Origin: Magnetococcales bacterium
Lineage (GTDB): Bacteria > Pseudomonadota > Magnetococcia > Magnetococcales > UBA8363
Direction: 5' to 3'
DNA: 44,025 nt
Assembly (NCBI GenBank): GCA_015228925.1
Contig: JADGCQ010000018.1
Location: 1-44,025 of the forward strand
The notes under the pieces are model-generated. The model was not told the DNA's origin. It searched no databases and saw only the letters and a list, made by a program, of their open reading frames with translations. The position numbers and the translations under genes are program-made. The first letter of the stretch is position 1. Every line of letters begins with the position of its first letter. Below, piece by piece: positions 36,701 to 44,025 of the stretch.

Positions 36701-37275
36701 TGGAAACTCAGTTGATGCAAACTTTATATAATAAGCAATCGGATAAAGAAGCGGCTGCTCCGACGACGGTTATGATCGAGGAGCTTGTTGCCAAGCTGAG
36801 AAATACAAAACCGATGGGTCGGTTGTCCATTGACCTTCCGGAAATCTTGAGTAACCCCAACGGAGCCAGTGATTTAATGCTCCAGGATGGGGATCGGCTG
36901 GTGATACCCCAAAGAACGGATGAGATTACCGTCATGGGGGAGGTCTATTTTCCGACATCGCACCAGTTTTTATCGGACAAGGATGCGGAAACCTACATTC
37001 AGGCCAGTGGGGGATATACGACCAATGCGGATGATGACAGTGTTTATATCGTCCGCGCCAATGGGAGTGTATCCTCCAAAAAACAGAAGGGAGGGTTTCC
37101 CGGGTTTGGTTGGTTTGCCAGTGTGGACACCATGAGGTTGGGACCGGGAGATACCGTTGTGGTTCCCATGAATGTGGAAAAGATTCCAAGCTTGACACTG
37201 TGGAAAGATATCTCACAGGTTCTCTATAATCTAGCCGTCACGACGACGGCACTCAGATCGGCGGGTGCTTTCTAA
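33718..37275 (+). CDS. Giant SLBB-domain polysaccharide export protein (Wza-like)
   Basis: A 1185-residue exported protein of the outer-membrane polysaccharide export group, with a signal peptide (VVFVVIFLCWLSFVFNGNA). A poly-export domain starts near residue 124 (PGDYVLGPGDEFRLLFTG). Seven SLBB domains are seen near residues 203 (FLLGNVRKPG), 288 (ALTGTVKKPA), 371 (LLGYVERGG), 484 (IKGNVRFPGDY), 837 (IGGAVRYTGKY), 932 (IEGNVRFPGVY) and 1069 (MGEVYFP). Wza has two or three and about 380 residues, so this is about three times the usual size. Between SLBB 4 and 5 lies a ~265-residue low-complexity insert rich in Gln, Asp, Asn and Tyr. No glycosyltransferase or Wzc neighbour is here. A strong terminator follows at 37315. 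Confidence 0.85.
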   Translation: MKKKVVFVVIFLCWLSFVFNGNALTLSALSGRSLNNISDQATLDLFNKIKDGSKDSRTNHRAPNDEGNLDSEVPGNQGMNLNAMEETKTPPFYAETYPADLQLFGQEYFVQGNIPRPGGQLATIPGDYVLGPGDEFRLLFTGKELKEVDVFVDNEGQVLVPDMGLVPAAGLRFNEFKTMLASKIKQKLIGLELDHIATTNLRTIRVFLLGNVRKPGTHTISALSSVMQLLLDTGGILPVGSLRTLQIKRVGSPDKKLDLYNVLIGGKNDGDLRLQDGDTVFVPTIGKTIALTGTVKKPAIYELSNEKTIDEALQLAGGMLPNSQSIKVERISKNKNRIVVDLDLRDSASLHAAIKSGDIVHVLPASNARRDTVTLLGYVERGGVFQWTKSMKLTDLISGPSELLPQTDLSHVLIIRTNPRNRQLEPLSVNLERALMDRSSADNITLEPNDQIQLFSLGSDRSQNVQSVVDRLKNQGRFNHADKTVTIKGNVRFPGDYPFVNNMDLRQLITASGDIRDNTDMDYCLIARSDYLGRLQPFSVRLREVLGMEGGTRNIPLNPRDQVFVFRIDEKHKDLSKDKLLPMRDFGADKELFEDKIRRQEEACKKRILLENQRSNKGQEMDPQSMLAMHKMQLQQCQFGDLDQDQTQDEYQDEYRDQYQDQYQDPYRDDAGRDQRSYQGQYRNGDLGNDSGRFLNQSLSQNQDQQRIGNAIPPQGLAQDRDLSRQNLTQPGTHGIDIALENEEMENALVGFLLGGSNTDLVERNTRSAYLNQLVDPVQYENQARLLQVLKKKKELRQFVREELHPTRERRVPPRQVLLKPILLKMQEQATRKSPARIIQIGGAVRYTGKYPLEPGMRISNLLLAGGGLSEPAYSLEAEISHFEVDDDQSMRMRHSTVDLFKVIQGDPAADQILQPYDIVIIKQNPKWAEVNSVIIEGNVRFPGVYPIQPGEKLTQAVERAGGLTELAYPESAVFTRKALKEKERRENHNLIARMETQLMQTLYNKQSDKEAAAPTTVMIEELVAKLRNTKPMGRLSIDLPEILSNPNGASDLMLQDGDRLVIPQRTDEITVMGEVYFPTSHQFLSDKDAETYIQASGGYTTNADDDSVYIVRANGSVSSKKQKGGFPGFGWFASVDTMRLGPGDTVVVPMNVEKIPSLTLWKDISQVLYNLAVTTTALRSAGAF
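35662..35721 (+). repeat. Five 12-bp tandem repeats inside the SLBB gene
   Basis: Five 12-base units of the form GACCAGTATCAG, some slightly changed, lie end to end and in frame, encoding DEYQ-DEYR-DQYQ-DQYQ-DPYR from residue 649. Similar half-units flank the array. They form the core of a Gln/Asp/Tyr-rich low-complexity insert. Array length could vary between strains without breaking the frame. Confidence 0.85.
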
Positions 37276-37314
37276 GATATTGATCTACCTTAATTCCTGA
37301 CTGGTTTGTCTTTC

Positions 37315-37357
37315 ATGGGTGACGGGTTGCCGTCACCCATTGTCTTTTATTTTTTGC
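37315..37357 (+). terminator. Intrinsic terminator after the SLBB gene
   Basis: A perfect 11-bp stem (37315-37325 with 37330-37340, ATGGGTGACGG / CCGTCACCCAT) with a GTTG loop is followed by a T-rich tract (TGTCTTTTATTTTTT). It lies 40 bases after the SLBB stop and separates that gene from the aldolase/dehydrogenase gene. It is the clearest terminator in the window. Confidence 0.9.
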
Positions 37358-37488
37358 AACACTCTTGCGATTAATCTTGGCAGAGCGTATGAAATCCCTG
37401 CATGTTGCCACACTGTTTGTGCTACCATGCACCTGGGATTCATTAATGGATGTGCATTGCCAAAATCGGAAAATGGGTTGCTGAACCT

Positions 37489-39570
37489 ATGAATAATTAT
37501 TGGTCAAAAGAGGGTGCCCAGGAATACTTGGCCCGGTTTGGTTCCCGTTTTGGAGAAAAACTGGCCCTCAGAACCTTCACAAGCCGCTTGTTGGGGCGCG
37601 AACCACGGCTGGTGCTTCACGGTGGTGGCAATACCTCGGTCAAAGGGGAGATGACCGACGTTTTTGGTCAGCGGGTTATGGCTGTTTTCATCAAGGCTTC
37701 CGGTGTGGATCTGGCCCGGATATCCCCCGAAGACCACCCCGCACTCAATCTGGAAGGGTTGCTGCGACTCAGGCGGTTGTCCACCCTTTCTCCGCAGGCG
37801 ATGGTCAACCAACTGCGCCTCAACTTGTTTGACGCCGCAGCTCCCACCCCCTCCATTGAAGCACTCATGCACGCTTTTTTACCGCATCCGTTCATCGATC
37901 ATACCCATCCCGATGCGATTTTGACTCTAGGCAACCAACCCGATGGTGTCCAACGCCTGAAAACGGCCCTCGGACCCCAGGTGATCATTCTTAACTATAT
38001 CCACCCGGGGTTTGAACTGGCCCAAGCGGTCGCTTCCGCCTGGGAGGGGCAGCCCGACGCCCAGGGGATGGTCCTGATGCACCATGGGTTGATCACCTGG
38101 GGCGATTCGGCGCGGCAATCCTATGAGCAGACCTTGGAACTCGTCAACCGTGCCGAGAAGGCCATTCAGGCGAACCTTGCCGACGCCAGAAAGATGACCG
38201 TTTCTGTAACATCAGGGGGATCTTACCCTTCCTGGTCGGAAGTGGCCCCACTTCTTCGCGGTGCTTTGGCTCACCCCACGGGTTCCGCCGATCAACCATT
38301 CAAACGGTTTATCCTCCGCGCTATGGATGATCCAGACACCCTGGCCTTGTTGCAACATCCCGATGCCGTCCAGCACTTTGTCAGCGGTCCTTTGACCTCG
38401 GACCATCTGATCCGGTGCAAACCGTGGCCTTTGTGGATCGACGATCCGAGTCATATCCGGGAGGCGGTACAGCGGTATCGTGACGACTATCATGATTATG
38501 TGCAGCGGCATGTGGGATCCATGGAGGCGGGGAGTTCCATCATCGATGATGCGCCTCGGGTGGTGTTGATGCCGGGGGTCGGGGCTTTTATCGCAGGAGA
38601 AAATGCTTATTTGGCTGACGTGGCGCGGGATATTACCCGGCAAACCCTCAACGTCAAGGCCGATATCGCCGCCATGGGATCGTTCCAGGGGCTTGATGAG
38701 CAGCAACTTTTCGATATGGAATATTTTTCCCTGCAACAAAACAAACTTCGCCGTGATACGACGCCTCGATTGCAGGGGTGCGTTGCCGTCATCACCGGTG
38801 CGGCGGGGGCGATTGGATCGGGTATTTGCCGACGCTTGCTGATGGAGGGGGTTCACGTTGCCGCAACGGATCTGGGTGGTGATCCCCTGGATTCATTGGT
38901 GAACGATCTGGCAGCGGTGGCCCGGGAGCGGGTTATCGGGGTCGCCATGGATGTGACGGAGGAACAGTCGGTTGCGGCGGGATTGCGGCAGGTGATTCAA
39001 ACGTGGGGGGGGATCGATCTGGTCATCATCAATGCCGGTCTGGCCCATGTCTCACCGTTGGCAACCTTGGAAATGAACAAATTTCGTAAACTTCACCAGG
39101 TCAATGTGGAAGGGACGCTCAACCTGTTGTCTCACATGGCCCGTTTGTTTGAACGCCAACAGATGGGGGGCGATATCGTGGTGATTTCCACCAAGAATGT
39201 TTTTGCTCCAGGGGCCAGTTTTGGGGCGTACAGTGCCACCAAGGCGGCATCACACCAATTGGCCCGGATCGCCAGTCTGGAGCTGGCTCCGTTGGGCGTG
39301 CGGGTCAACATGGTCTCTCCCGACGCCGTTTTTTCCGATGGCCAGCGTAAATCGGGGTTGTGGGCCGAAGTCGGTCCTGACCGTATGCGTGCCCGTGGAC
39401 TGGACGAGGCGGGATTGGAGGCGTATTACCGCAACCGCAACCTCCTGAAAGTCGCTGTAACCGCCGATCATGTCGCCAACGCCGTGATGTTTTTTGCCAC
39501 CCGGCAAACACCGACAACGGGAGCCACCATTCCGGTCGATGGGGGATTGCCCGACGCAACGCCCAGATAA
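37489..39570 (+). CDS. Bifunctional class II aldolase / short-chain dehydrogenase (RhaD-like)
   Basis: A 693-residue fusion. The N-terminal half (~1-420) is a class II aldolase/adducin domain: LVLHGGGNTSVKGEM, zinc-type His in PHPFIDHTHPDAIL and in GMVLMHHGLITWGDSARQSY. The C-terminal half (~430-693) is a short-chain dehydrogenase: nucleotide loop AVITGAAGAIGSGICRRL, LVIINAGLAHVSPLATLE and the catalytic FGAYSATKAASHQLARIASL. This matches the bifunctional rhamnulose-1-phosphate aldolase/lactaldehyde-dehydrogenase-like family, which splits a sugar phosphate and oxidises the aldehyde, but the natural substrate is not certain. The start at 37489 fits the family; 37450 would add 13 residues. No other rhamnose gene is present. 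The HA-repeat gene starts 14 bases after its stop. Confidence 0.85.
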   Translation: MNNYWSKEGAQEYLARFGSRFGEKLALRTFTSRLLGREPRLVLHGGGNTSVKGEMTDVFGQRVMAVFIKASGVDLARISPEDHPALNLEGLLRLRRLSTLSPQAMVNQLRLNLFDAAAPTPSIEALMHAFLPHPFIDHTHPDAILTLGNQPDGVQRLKTALGPQVIILNYIHPGFELAQAVASAWEGQPDAQGMVLMHHGLITWGDSARQSYEQTLELVNRAEKAIQANLADARKMTVSVTSGGSYPSWSEVAPLLRGALAHPTGSADQPFKRFILRAMDDPDTLALLQHPDAVQHFVSGPLTSDHLIRCKPWPLWIDDPSHIREAVQRYRDDYHDYVQRHVGSMEAGSSIIDDAPRVVLMPGVGAFIAGENAYLADVARDITRQTLNVKADIAAMGSFQGLDEQQLFDMEYFSLQQNKLRRDTTPRLQGCVAVITGAAGAIGSGICRRLLMEGVHVAATDLGGDPLDSLVNDLAAVARERVIGVAMDVTEEQSVAAGLRQVIQTWGGIDLVIINAGLAHVSPLATLEMNKFRKLHQVNVEGTLNLLSHMARLFERQQMGGDIVVISTKNVFAPGASFGAYSATKAASHQLARIASLELAPLGVRVNMVSPDAVFSDGQRKSGLWAEVGPDRMRARGLDEAGLEAYYRNRNLLKVAVTADHVANAVMFFATRQTPTTGATIPVDGGLPDATPR

Positions 39571-39584
39571 ATCTTCCCATTGCC

Positions 39585-42500
39585 ATGATGACTCCTCATA
39601 GAGACCGAATCCGATTTCTTGACGAAGAACTATTTCATGATCTGACCTCGTTTGCGGAACTTGAGGGGCGGATCCTGAAATTGGAAGATCGGCTGCGGAG
39701 AAAAAATGCTTTTGCCATTTTTGCTGAGGGTTATTTGACCCTGAGATTTTTCCCCAGGACGGTGGAATTGTTGCCCGCCCACCGTTTGACCGAGAATCAT
39801 CATGGTCGCCTCTCCATTCCGAAAAATCTGCCCGCCGTAGATGGTTATCTCTATTTGGCTGAGAGTGGTTGCCATCCTTTCCATCTGCTTTTTCACGATG
39901 ATGCCGAACAACCCTCCGCCGAGGTCTACGCCCCTTTTGAACAATTGTTGAAACAGAGCTATTGGCCGTTGCTTGTGACCAATTTGCGGCAACTGCCAGA
40001 ACATTTGTTGAAGACTGAGGGTTTTCAGCATGTGAGCGGCACCCAATTGGATCGTTTATCGCCCTCCTGGTTTGCCCATTTTCTCCGTTGGTTGCAAAGT
40101 GGCCAGTTAACGCGGCGTCCTACCCTGCCACCACCATGGATGATCGATACTATTCAACGTCTGCGTGCCATGCCCCCCGGAGTTGTCACGGTGACGATGC
40201 CCGATGGACCGGAACAAGATGAATTTTTGTTTCATTTGGCTACGGGGCCTGGTCCCAGGCGATTGACTTTGGTTTTGACGCCCGGTGCTGGGCGTATTTT
40301 GGATATCATGACCCATTGGCGTAAGCTGGTCCCTTCGGTGCCGTTATCATCTTTGTGGGTGGTTTCCGGCAGGGAGATCGATAAAAATGAACATCTTCTT
40401 CCTGGAGAAATGGATTTTGTCCGCTGCCAGGATGTTGCGAGTATTCGTCATTTTTTTGCCCCTCGGGATGGCAATCCCAGAATTTTGTGGGCGACCTACG
40501 CATCCCTCCCGATGATTGGGCAGGCGCAACTGGGGTTGTCCCCCATCGACCTGATAGTGTTGCCCGACAGTCATCTTTTGGCCCAGCAATCTCGATTGTA
40601 TGAATCTGTCCTCTCCTCCAGTTTCCCTTCGTGCCGCTTACGGTTGCATATCACGGCACTGCCCAAACGGACCAATCCGTTAAAAATGAATCGTCAGGAA
40701 CAGCCGACAACGATTTATTCCCTGGATGATATCGGGCAGTTTGGTGCCGTGACTTGTTTGTCCACCTTATCCCAGTCCCGTGACCGGCAGGCTGTTCGCA
40801 GCTGGAAGGTGTTGCTGATCCCCTTGGCAGGGGATGATTTACCGGAATCCGAGGCGTTTTTGGTCAACACGTTGGCCGGTTGTCTGACCCGGTATCCTGA
40901 TGTCCGCCATGTCCATGTTGCGACGCCGTGGGGCGGTCACCGCCGGATCACCATTCCAGACCAGGGCGATTTTACAGTTTTTTCCTTGGATTCAAAACAG
41001 GATGCCCTGGCTTGGCAATGGACGTTGGGACTTTTCTCACGGGAGCAGCGGGCCGTCCTTTCTGTTGCTTCCATTCCTCCCTATGTTCGTCACGAGGCAA
41101 CGTGTGATCTCACGGTGTTGCCGTCGCATTCCAAGGTGGATGCCGGTTCATGGCCGGAACGGATTGGGGCGGTTTTACGCCCTCACGGGGAGTCGAAGAG
41201 AGGTTTGATTGCAATCGGTTTCCGCCAGGGGGTGGCGGATGTTTCTGGAGAATGGACGGATGATTCCTATCTGGATCCGGTGTGTTTGGCGTTACAAACT
41301 TTGCGCGATATGGATGGCGATTTTGATCAGGCCGTTCAGAATGCGCGTATTGAACGGGGGCGTACCGGTTTTTGGAATCTGGAACCTTTGAACCGTTGGA
41401 TCGAATGGGTTGGGGATTTTTCAGGGGATGAATCGTTGCCAACCCGGTTCATGGAACGGTTGCTGACCCGCTTGACCTCTTCGTGGCAGCAGGGTTTGGG
41501 GGCGTTGATGGGGTATCACGCGCAATGGGGACATAGCGATGTTCCGGCAGGGTTTGTGGACGATCTGACGCTGGCCACCTGGGTCGATGGGCAGCGTAAG
41601 GCGTATGCGCGGGGGTGGCTGGATGCGGATCAGATTGACCAGTTGCATCGGTTGCATTTCATCTGGGATCCCAAACAGGCGGCCTGGGATCACATGTGGT
41701 CTATGCTCGCCGCTTTTCATGCCCGACATGGGCATTGCCATGTGAAACACCCTGATCCCGAAGATGGATCCCTTTCCCAGTGGGTGCTGCGGCAGCGGCG
41801 TGATTATCAGCATCGGCGTTTGGAGTCGGGGCAGATTGAACGATTGGAATCTTTGGGGTTTATTTGGGATGTGGATGTGTGGGAGTGGGAACTTTATTTT
41901 GGCAAACTGGTCCGGTTTAAATCTTTTGCCAACCATGCGTGGATCACCGATCCCTTTCCCCGGGATCCAGAATTGGGTGCTTGGGCTGCCCGGCAGCGCA
42001 TGTTGCGGCAAAAACAATCCTTGGATGAAAATCGTCGGATTCGGTTGGATGAGGTTGGTTTTGTGTGGGATTTGGCGGCGGCGGCGTGGCACCAAAGTTT
42101 TCAACAGTTGGTGATGTTTCGACGTTTGTATGGCCATGCCCAGGTCGAGGAGGGGGATGCCCGTTATCCCCAGTTGGCGGTGTGGAGTCGTGAGCAGAGG
42201 AATGGGCGATTGCGCAATCAACTGACCCTGGACCAGATACAAAAACTGGATGAACTGGGGTTTGTTTGGGATCTGGAAGCGGCGCACTGGCAAAAGAAGT
42301 TTAAACAATTCAAAGCGTTTAAACTGCGTTATGGCCATTTGCGTCTCAAGGATGGCGACGCAACCTTGTTGCAACCCTTGGTGGTGTGGAGCGAGGAACA
42401 GCGGCAGTTGCGGGCAAAAAATCGGCTTGATCCCGAACGTGTTAACCGCCTCAACGCCTTGGGAATGATCTGGACGGATAAACAAGAACAGTGGGAAGCT

Positions 42501-43901
42501 TTGTTTGGACGATTTTTGCAGTTTAAACGGCGGCATGGGCATGGTGATGTTCCCGACCGGTTTTCCGCAGATCCCGAACTGTGTGGTTGGGCGCAGGATC
42601 AACGCCGGGAGTATCGGCGTGGTGTCATGGATGAGGAACGACGGTCCCGCCTGACGATGGCTGGCTTTGTCTGGGATCCCCAGGCTTACTATTGGGAACG
42701 GATGTTGAATAAGTTTGCCTGGTTTCAGCGGCATCATGGGGAAGATGATCCCACTGCCGTTGATCCCTCTCTGGCATCGCTGGCCGATTGGATGGCCAGT
42801 CAAAGACGTATGCGGGTTTCGGGTCGTTTGGATGAAAAACGGATCGGGCAATTGGATGCTTTGGGATTTGTTTGGGATATCGAAGCCAAGTTTGAGCGGG
42901 AGATGATGGTGGCGTTGCAACGCTTTATGGATCACCATGGGCATTGCAACATTCCCCCCGATTTTGACAAACCGCAGGCGTTGTCTTCCTGGGTTCGAAA
43001 ATTGCGGACGCGCAAGGCGACTGGAGGGTTATCCCAGGATGTGGAAGAGACGTTGACAAAGATGGGGTTTGTCTGGGATCCCAAGGAAGCGGCTTGGGAA
43101 GAGATGTTTTCCGCCATCGAAACTTTCAATCGGGAGCGGCATCATTGCATCATACCCGAAATCTTTCCCGAACATCCGCGACTGCCGCAGTGGGTCAAAG
43201 GGTTACGTAAGCAATATAAAAATAATGAGTTGGATGAAGAAAAAATTGCGCGTCTGGATCGGGTGGGATTTGTCTGGGATGCCAAGGCAGTTTTTTGGGA
43301 GGAGATGTTCGTGGCTTTGACGGGTTATCATGACCGGTTTGGCCATTGCTTGGTTGCGGAAAGCGAACCGCAATATTCCAAACTGGCATGGTGGGTTGCG
43401 GCGCAGCGTAAGGCTCGGGCTGGCGGGCAATTGAATGAAAGGCAGATTCAGCGGTTGGATCGTTTGCATTTTGTCTGGGATATCCATGCGGCACAATGGT
43501 TGGAGGTGTATCGAGAATTGTTCTTTTTCCACCAACGTCATGGCCATTGTTTGGTCAGGAATGATTCGCCGCAGAATGTCCGTTTGAGCGATTGGTGCAG
43601 CGTGCAACGTAAAGCCAGGGCCATGGGACACTTGGCACCGGAAAAACAAGAACGACTCGATTTACTTGGGTTTATCTGGGATCCTAAGGAAGTGATCGTG
43701 GAAGAGATGCTCATGGATCTGGTCCGCTTCAAGGAAAAATTGGGTCATTGCAATGTCCCGGTCCCCTGGCCGGAGAACCCACAGCTTAGTTTGTGGCTTC
43801 AATTTCAGCGACAATCGCATAAAAAGGGGAATCTGGATCCTCAGCGTAAGGCCCGTCTGACGGATATGGGGATGGATTGGGATTGGGAAGGCGAGACTTG
43901 A
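39585..43901 (+). CDS. Pseudo-helicase with twelve helicase-associated (HA) repeats
   Basis: A 1438-residue protein in three parts. Residues 1-~165 are unlike anything I know. Residues ~166-625 keep the outline of a DEAD/DEAH helicase with lost catalytic motifs: the Walker A place reads TMPDGPEQDEFLF, the DEAH place reads DLIVLPDSHLL, motif III reads HITALPKR, and motif VI reads WPERIGAVLRPHGESKRGLI, where active relatives have QAVGRALR. Residues ~626-1438 hold twelve HA repeats of ~67 residues, each with a G-H-C/G-x-V centre, a W-V/A-x-x-Q-R block and an ending L-D-x-L-G-F-V/I-W-D. HA domains are thought to bind nucleic acid. The protein should thus bind DNA or RNA without unwinding it. It has no clear ribosome site and follows the aldolase gene by 14 bases; ATG 39588 is an equal start. 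What it does is unknown. Confidence 0.8.
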   Translation: MMTPHRDRIRFLDEELFHDLTSFAELEGRILKLEDRLRRKNAFAIFAEGYLTLRFFPRTVELLPAHRLTENHHGRLSIPKNLPAVDGYLYLAESGCHPFHLLFHDDAEQPSAEVYAPFEQLLKQSYWPLLVTNLRQLPEHLLKTEGFQHVSGTQLDRLSPSWFAHFLRWLQSGQLTRRPTLPPPWMIDTIQRLRAMPPGVVTVTMPDGPEQDEFLFHLATGPGPRRLTLVLTPGAGRILDIMTHWRKLVPSVPLSSLWVVSGREIDKNEHLLPGEMDFVRCQDVASIRHFFAPRDGNPRILWATYASLPMIGQAQLGLSPIDLIVLPDSHLLAQQSRLYESVLSSSFPSCRLRLHITALPKRTNPLKMNRQEQPTTIYSLDDIGQFGAVTCLSTLSQSRDRQAVRSWKVLLIPLAGDDLPESEAFLVNTLAGCLTRYPDVRHVHVATPWGGHRRITIPDQGDFTVFSLDSKQDALAWQWTLGLFSREQRAVLSVASIPPYVRHEATCDLTVLPSHSKVDAGSWPERIGAVLRPHGESKRGLIAIGFRQGVADVSGEWTDDSYLDPVCLALQTLRDMDGDFDQAVQNARIERGRTGFWNLEPLNRWIEWVGDFSGDESLPTRFMERLLTRLTSSWQQGLGALMGYHAQWGHSDVPAGFVDDLTLATWVDGQRKAYARGWLDADQIDQLHRLHFIWDPKQAAWDHMWSMLAAFHARHGHCHVKHPDPEDGSLSQWVLRQRRDYQHRRLESGQIERLESLGFIWDVDVWEWELYFGKLVRFKSFANHAWITDPFPRDPELGAWAARQRMLRQKQSLDENRRIRLDEVGFVWDLAAAAWHQSFQQLVMFRRLYGHAQVEEGDARYPQLAVWSREQRNGRLRNQLTLDQIQKLDELGFVWDLEAAHWQKKFKQFKAFKLRYGHLRLKDGDATLLQPLVVWSEEQRQLRAKNRLDPERVNRLNALGMIWTDKQEQWEALFGRFLQFKRRHGHGDVPDRFSADPELCGWAQDQRREYRRGVMDEERRSRLTMAGFVWDPQAYYWERMLNKFAWFQRHHGEDDPTAVDPSLASLADWMASQRRMRVSGRLDEKRIGQLDALGFVWDIEAKFEREMMVALQRFMDHHGHCNIPPDFDKPQALSSWVRKLRTRKATGGLSQDVEETLTKMGFVWDPKEAAWEEMFSAIETFNRERHHCIIPEIFPEHPRLPQWVKGLRKQYKNNELDEEKIARLDRVGFVWDAKAVFWEEMFVALTGYHDRFGHCLVAESEPQYSKLAWWVAAQRKARAGGQLNERQIQRLDRLHFVWDIHAAQWLEVYRELFFFHQRHGHCLVRNDSPQNVRLSDWCSVQRKARAMGHLAPEKQERLDLLGFIWDPKEVIVEEMLMDLVRFKEKLGHCNVPVPWPENPQLSLWLQFQRQSHKKGNLDPQRKARLTDMGMDWDWEGET
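41475..43895 (+). repeat. Twelve ~201-bp degenerate repeats coding HA domains
   Basis: The 3' 56 percent of the gene is a head-to-tail array of twelve units of about 67 codons. Repeats are clear in protein but well diverged in DNA, so the array is old and held by selection. Conserved landmarks in most units are an opening W-x-x-x-F/M/L, a central H/Y-G-H-C, W-x-x-x-Q-R, and the closing L-G-F-V-W-D. Unit 7 has lost the GHC-type centre (HHGEDDP) and unit 3 reads FANHAWI there. Confidence 0.85.
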
Positions 43902-43915
43902 AAACACCGGGCGTT

Positions 43916-44012
43916 CCAGGGCAATCGCATTTGAAATTGGCACGCACAAATGACTGAAAATGATCAATTGTTAAAAGAAAAAAGGGGTCTGGGGGATTGC
44001 CCCCAGGGTTTT
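43916..44012 (-). repeat. Right copy of the ~97-bp inverted repeat
   Basis: The reverse complement of this stretch matches 1-97 with about ten mismatches and no gap. It starts 14 bases after the stop of the HA-repeat gene and carries the same hairpin. Thus both ends of the window hold the same element, in opposite orientation and each behind an outward-running gene. Confidence 0.85.
43989..44012 (+). terminator. Possible terminator after the HA-repeat gene
   Basis: A 7-bp stem CTGGGGG/CCCCCAG with an ATTG loop (43989-44006) is followed by GGTTTT and then a broken T-rich stretch to the window end. It lies about 90 bases after the stop. The short first T run makes it a modest terminator. Confidence 0.5.
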
Positions 44013-44025
44013 GACTTTGTTTTTG

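Noticed and set aside
41421-42944. 507-codon open frame on the minus strand inside the HA-repeat gene
   Set aside because: It mirrors the repeated sense codons, and its apparent repeats are only the shadow of the HA units.
1-44012. A 44-kb transposon or genomic island bounded by the terminal inverted repeats
   Set aside because: The interior is mostly housekeeping genes, no integrase or transposase is present, and no target duplication can be seen. The hairpin and its position behind genes fit a terminator-like dispersed repeat better.

Overview
The window looks like chromosomal DNA of a Gram-negative, motile, c-di-GMP-using bacterium, most likely a proteobacterium. The signs are lipoprotein and outer-membrane export genes, an LpoA-type lipoprotein beside rsmI and yraN, CheV, a PilZ protein, a SpeA-type arginine decarboxylase and an AddAB-like repair pair. 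A DabA/DabB inorganic-carbon uptake locus suggests an autotroph or at least a strongly CO2-dependent metabolism. A Magnetococcia-like host is possible from overall style, but that is a guess. Coding DNA is moderately GC-rich with many runs of G.

Layout. 1-2102: a leftward pair, a BON-domain lipoprotein and a GlcD-type FAD oxidase. 2239-3797: an accessory patch with three copies of a 62-base repeat, a PIN/RHH toxin-antitoxin pair bracketed by pieces of the same repeat, and an IS66 TnpA remnant. 3798-4645: a small Tyr/Ala-rich exported protein and a PilZ protein. 4911-16363: speA, then five tightly packed genes (NuoM-like, dabA, dabB, NuoM-like, NuoM-like) that look like an enlarged proton-driven bicarbonate/CO2 uptake machine. 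16376-17893: a TPR plus peptidoglycan-binding protein. 18078-19109: an intact RHH/RelE pair and a frameshifted hicB. 19139-25242: an AddB-like nuclease and AddA-like helicase-nuclease. 25264-27065: cheV and an unrecognised conserved gene. 27353-28955: a dead DUF2281-type antitoxin and an AT-rich two-gene unit (cytosolic protein plus four-helix membrane protein) that could be an undescribed defence-type module. 29200-32626: yraN, rsmI and a divergent lpoA-like gene. 32729-37275: a lone receiver protein, a small basic protein and a very large seven-SLBB export protein. 37489-43901: an aldolase/dehydrogenase fusion and a 1438-residue protein in which a catalytically dead superfamily-2 helicase is followed by twelve helicase-associated (HA) repeats.

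The outermost ~97 bases at each end are inverted copies of one another, each placed just after an outward-running gene and each holding a terminator-like hairpin. The most unusual items are the pseudo-helicase with twelve HA repeats, the AT-rich two-gene module, and the five-gene DAB locus with one antiporter-like subunit that has lost its key charged residues. Four toxin-antitoxin loci, two of them broken, mark the accessory segments. No tRNA, rRNA or CRISPR array was seen. All calls come from reading the sequence and translations; no database search was run.
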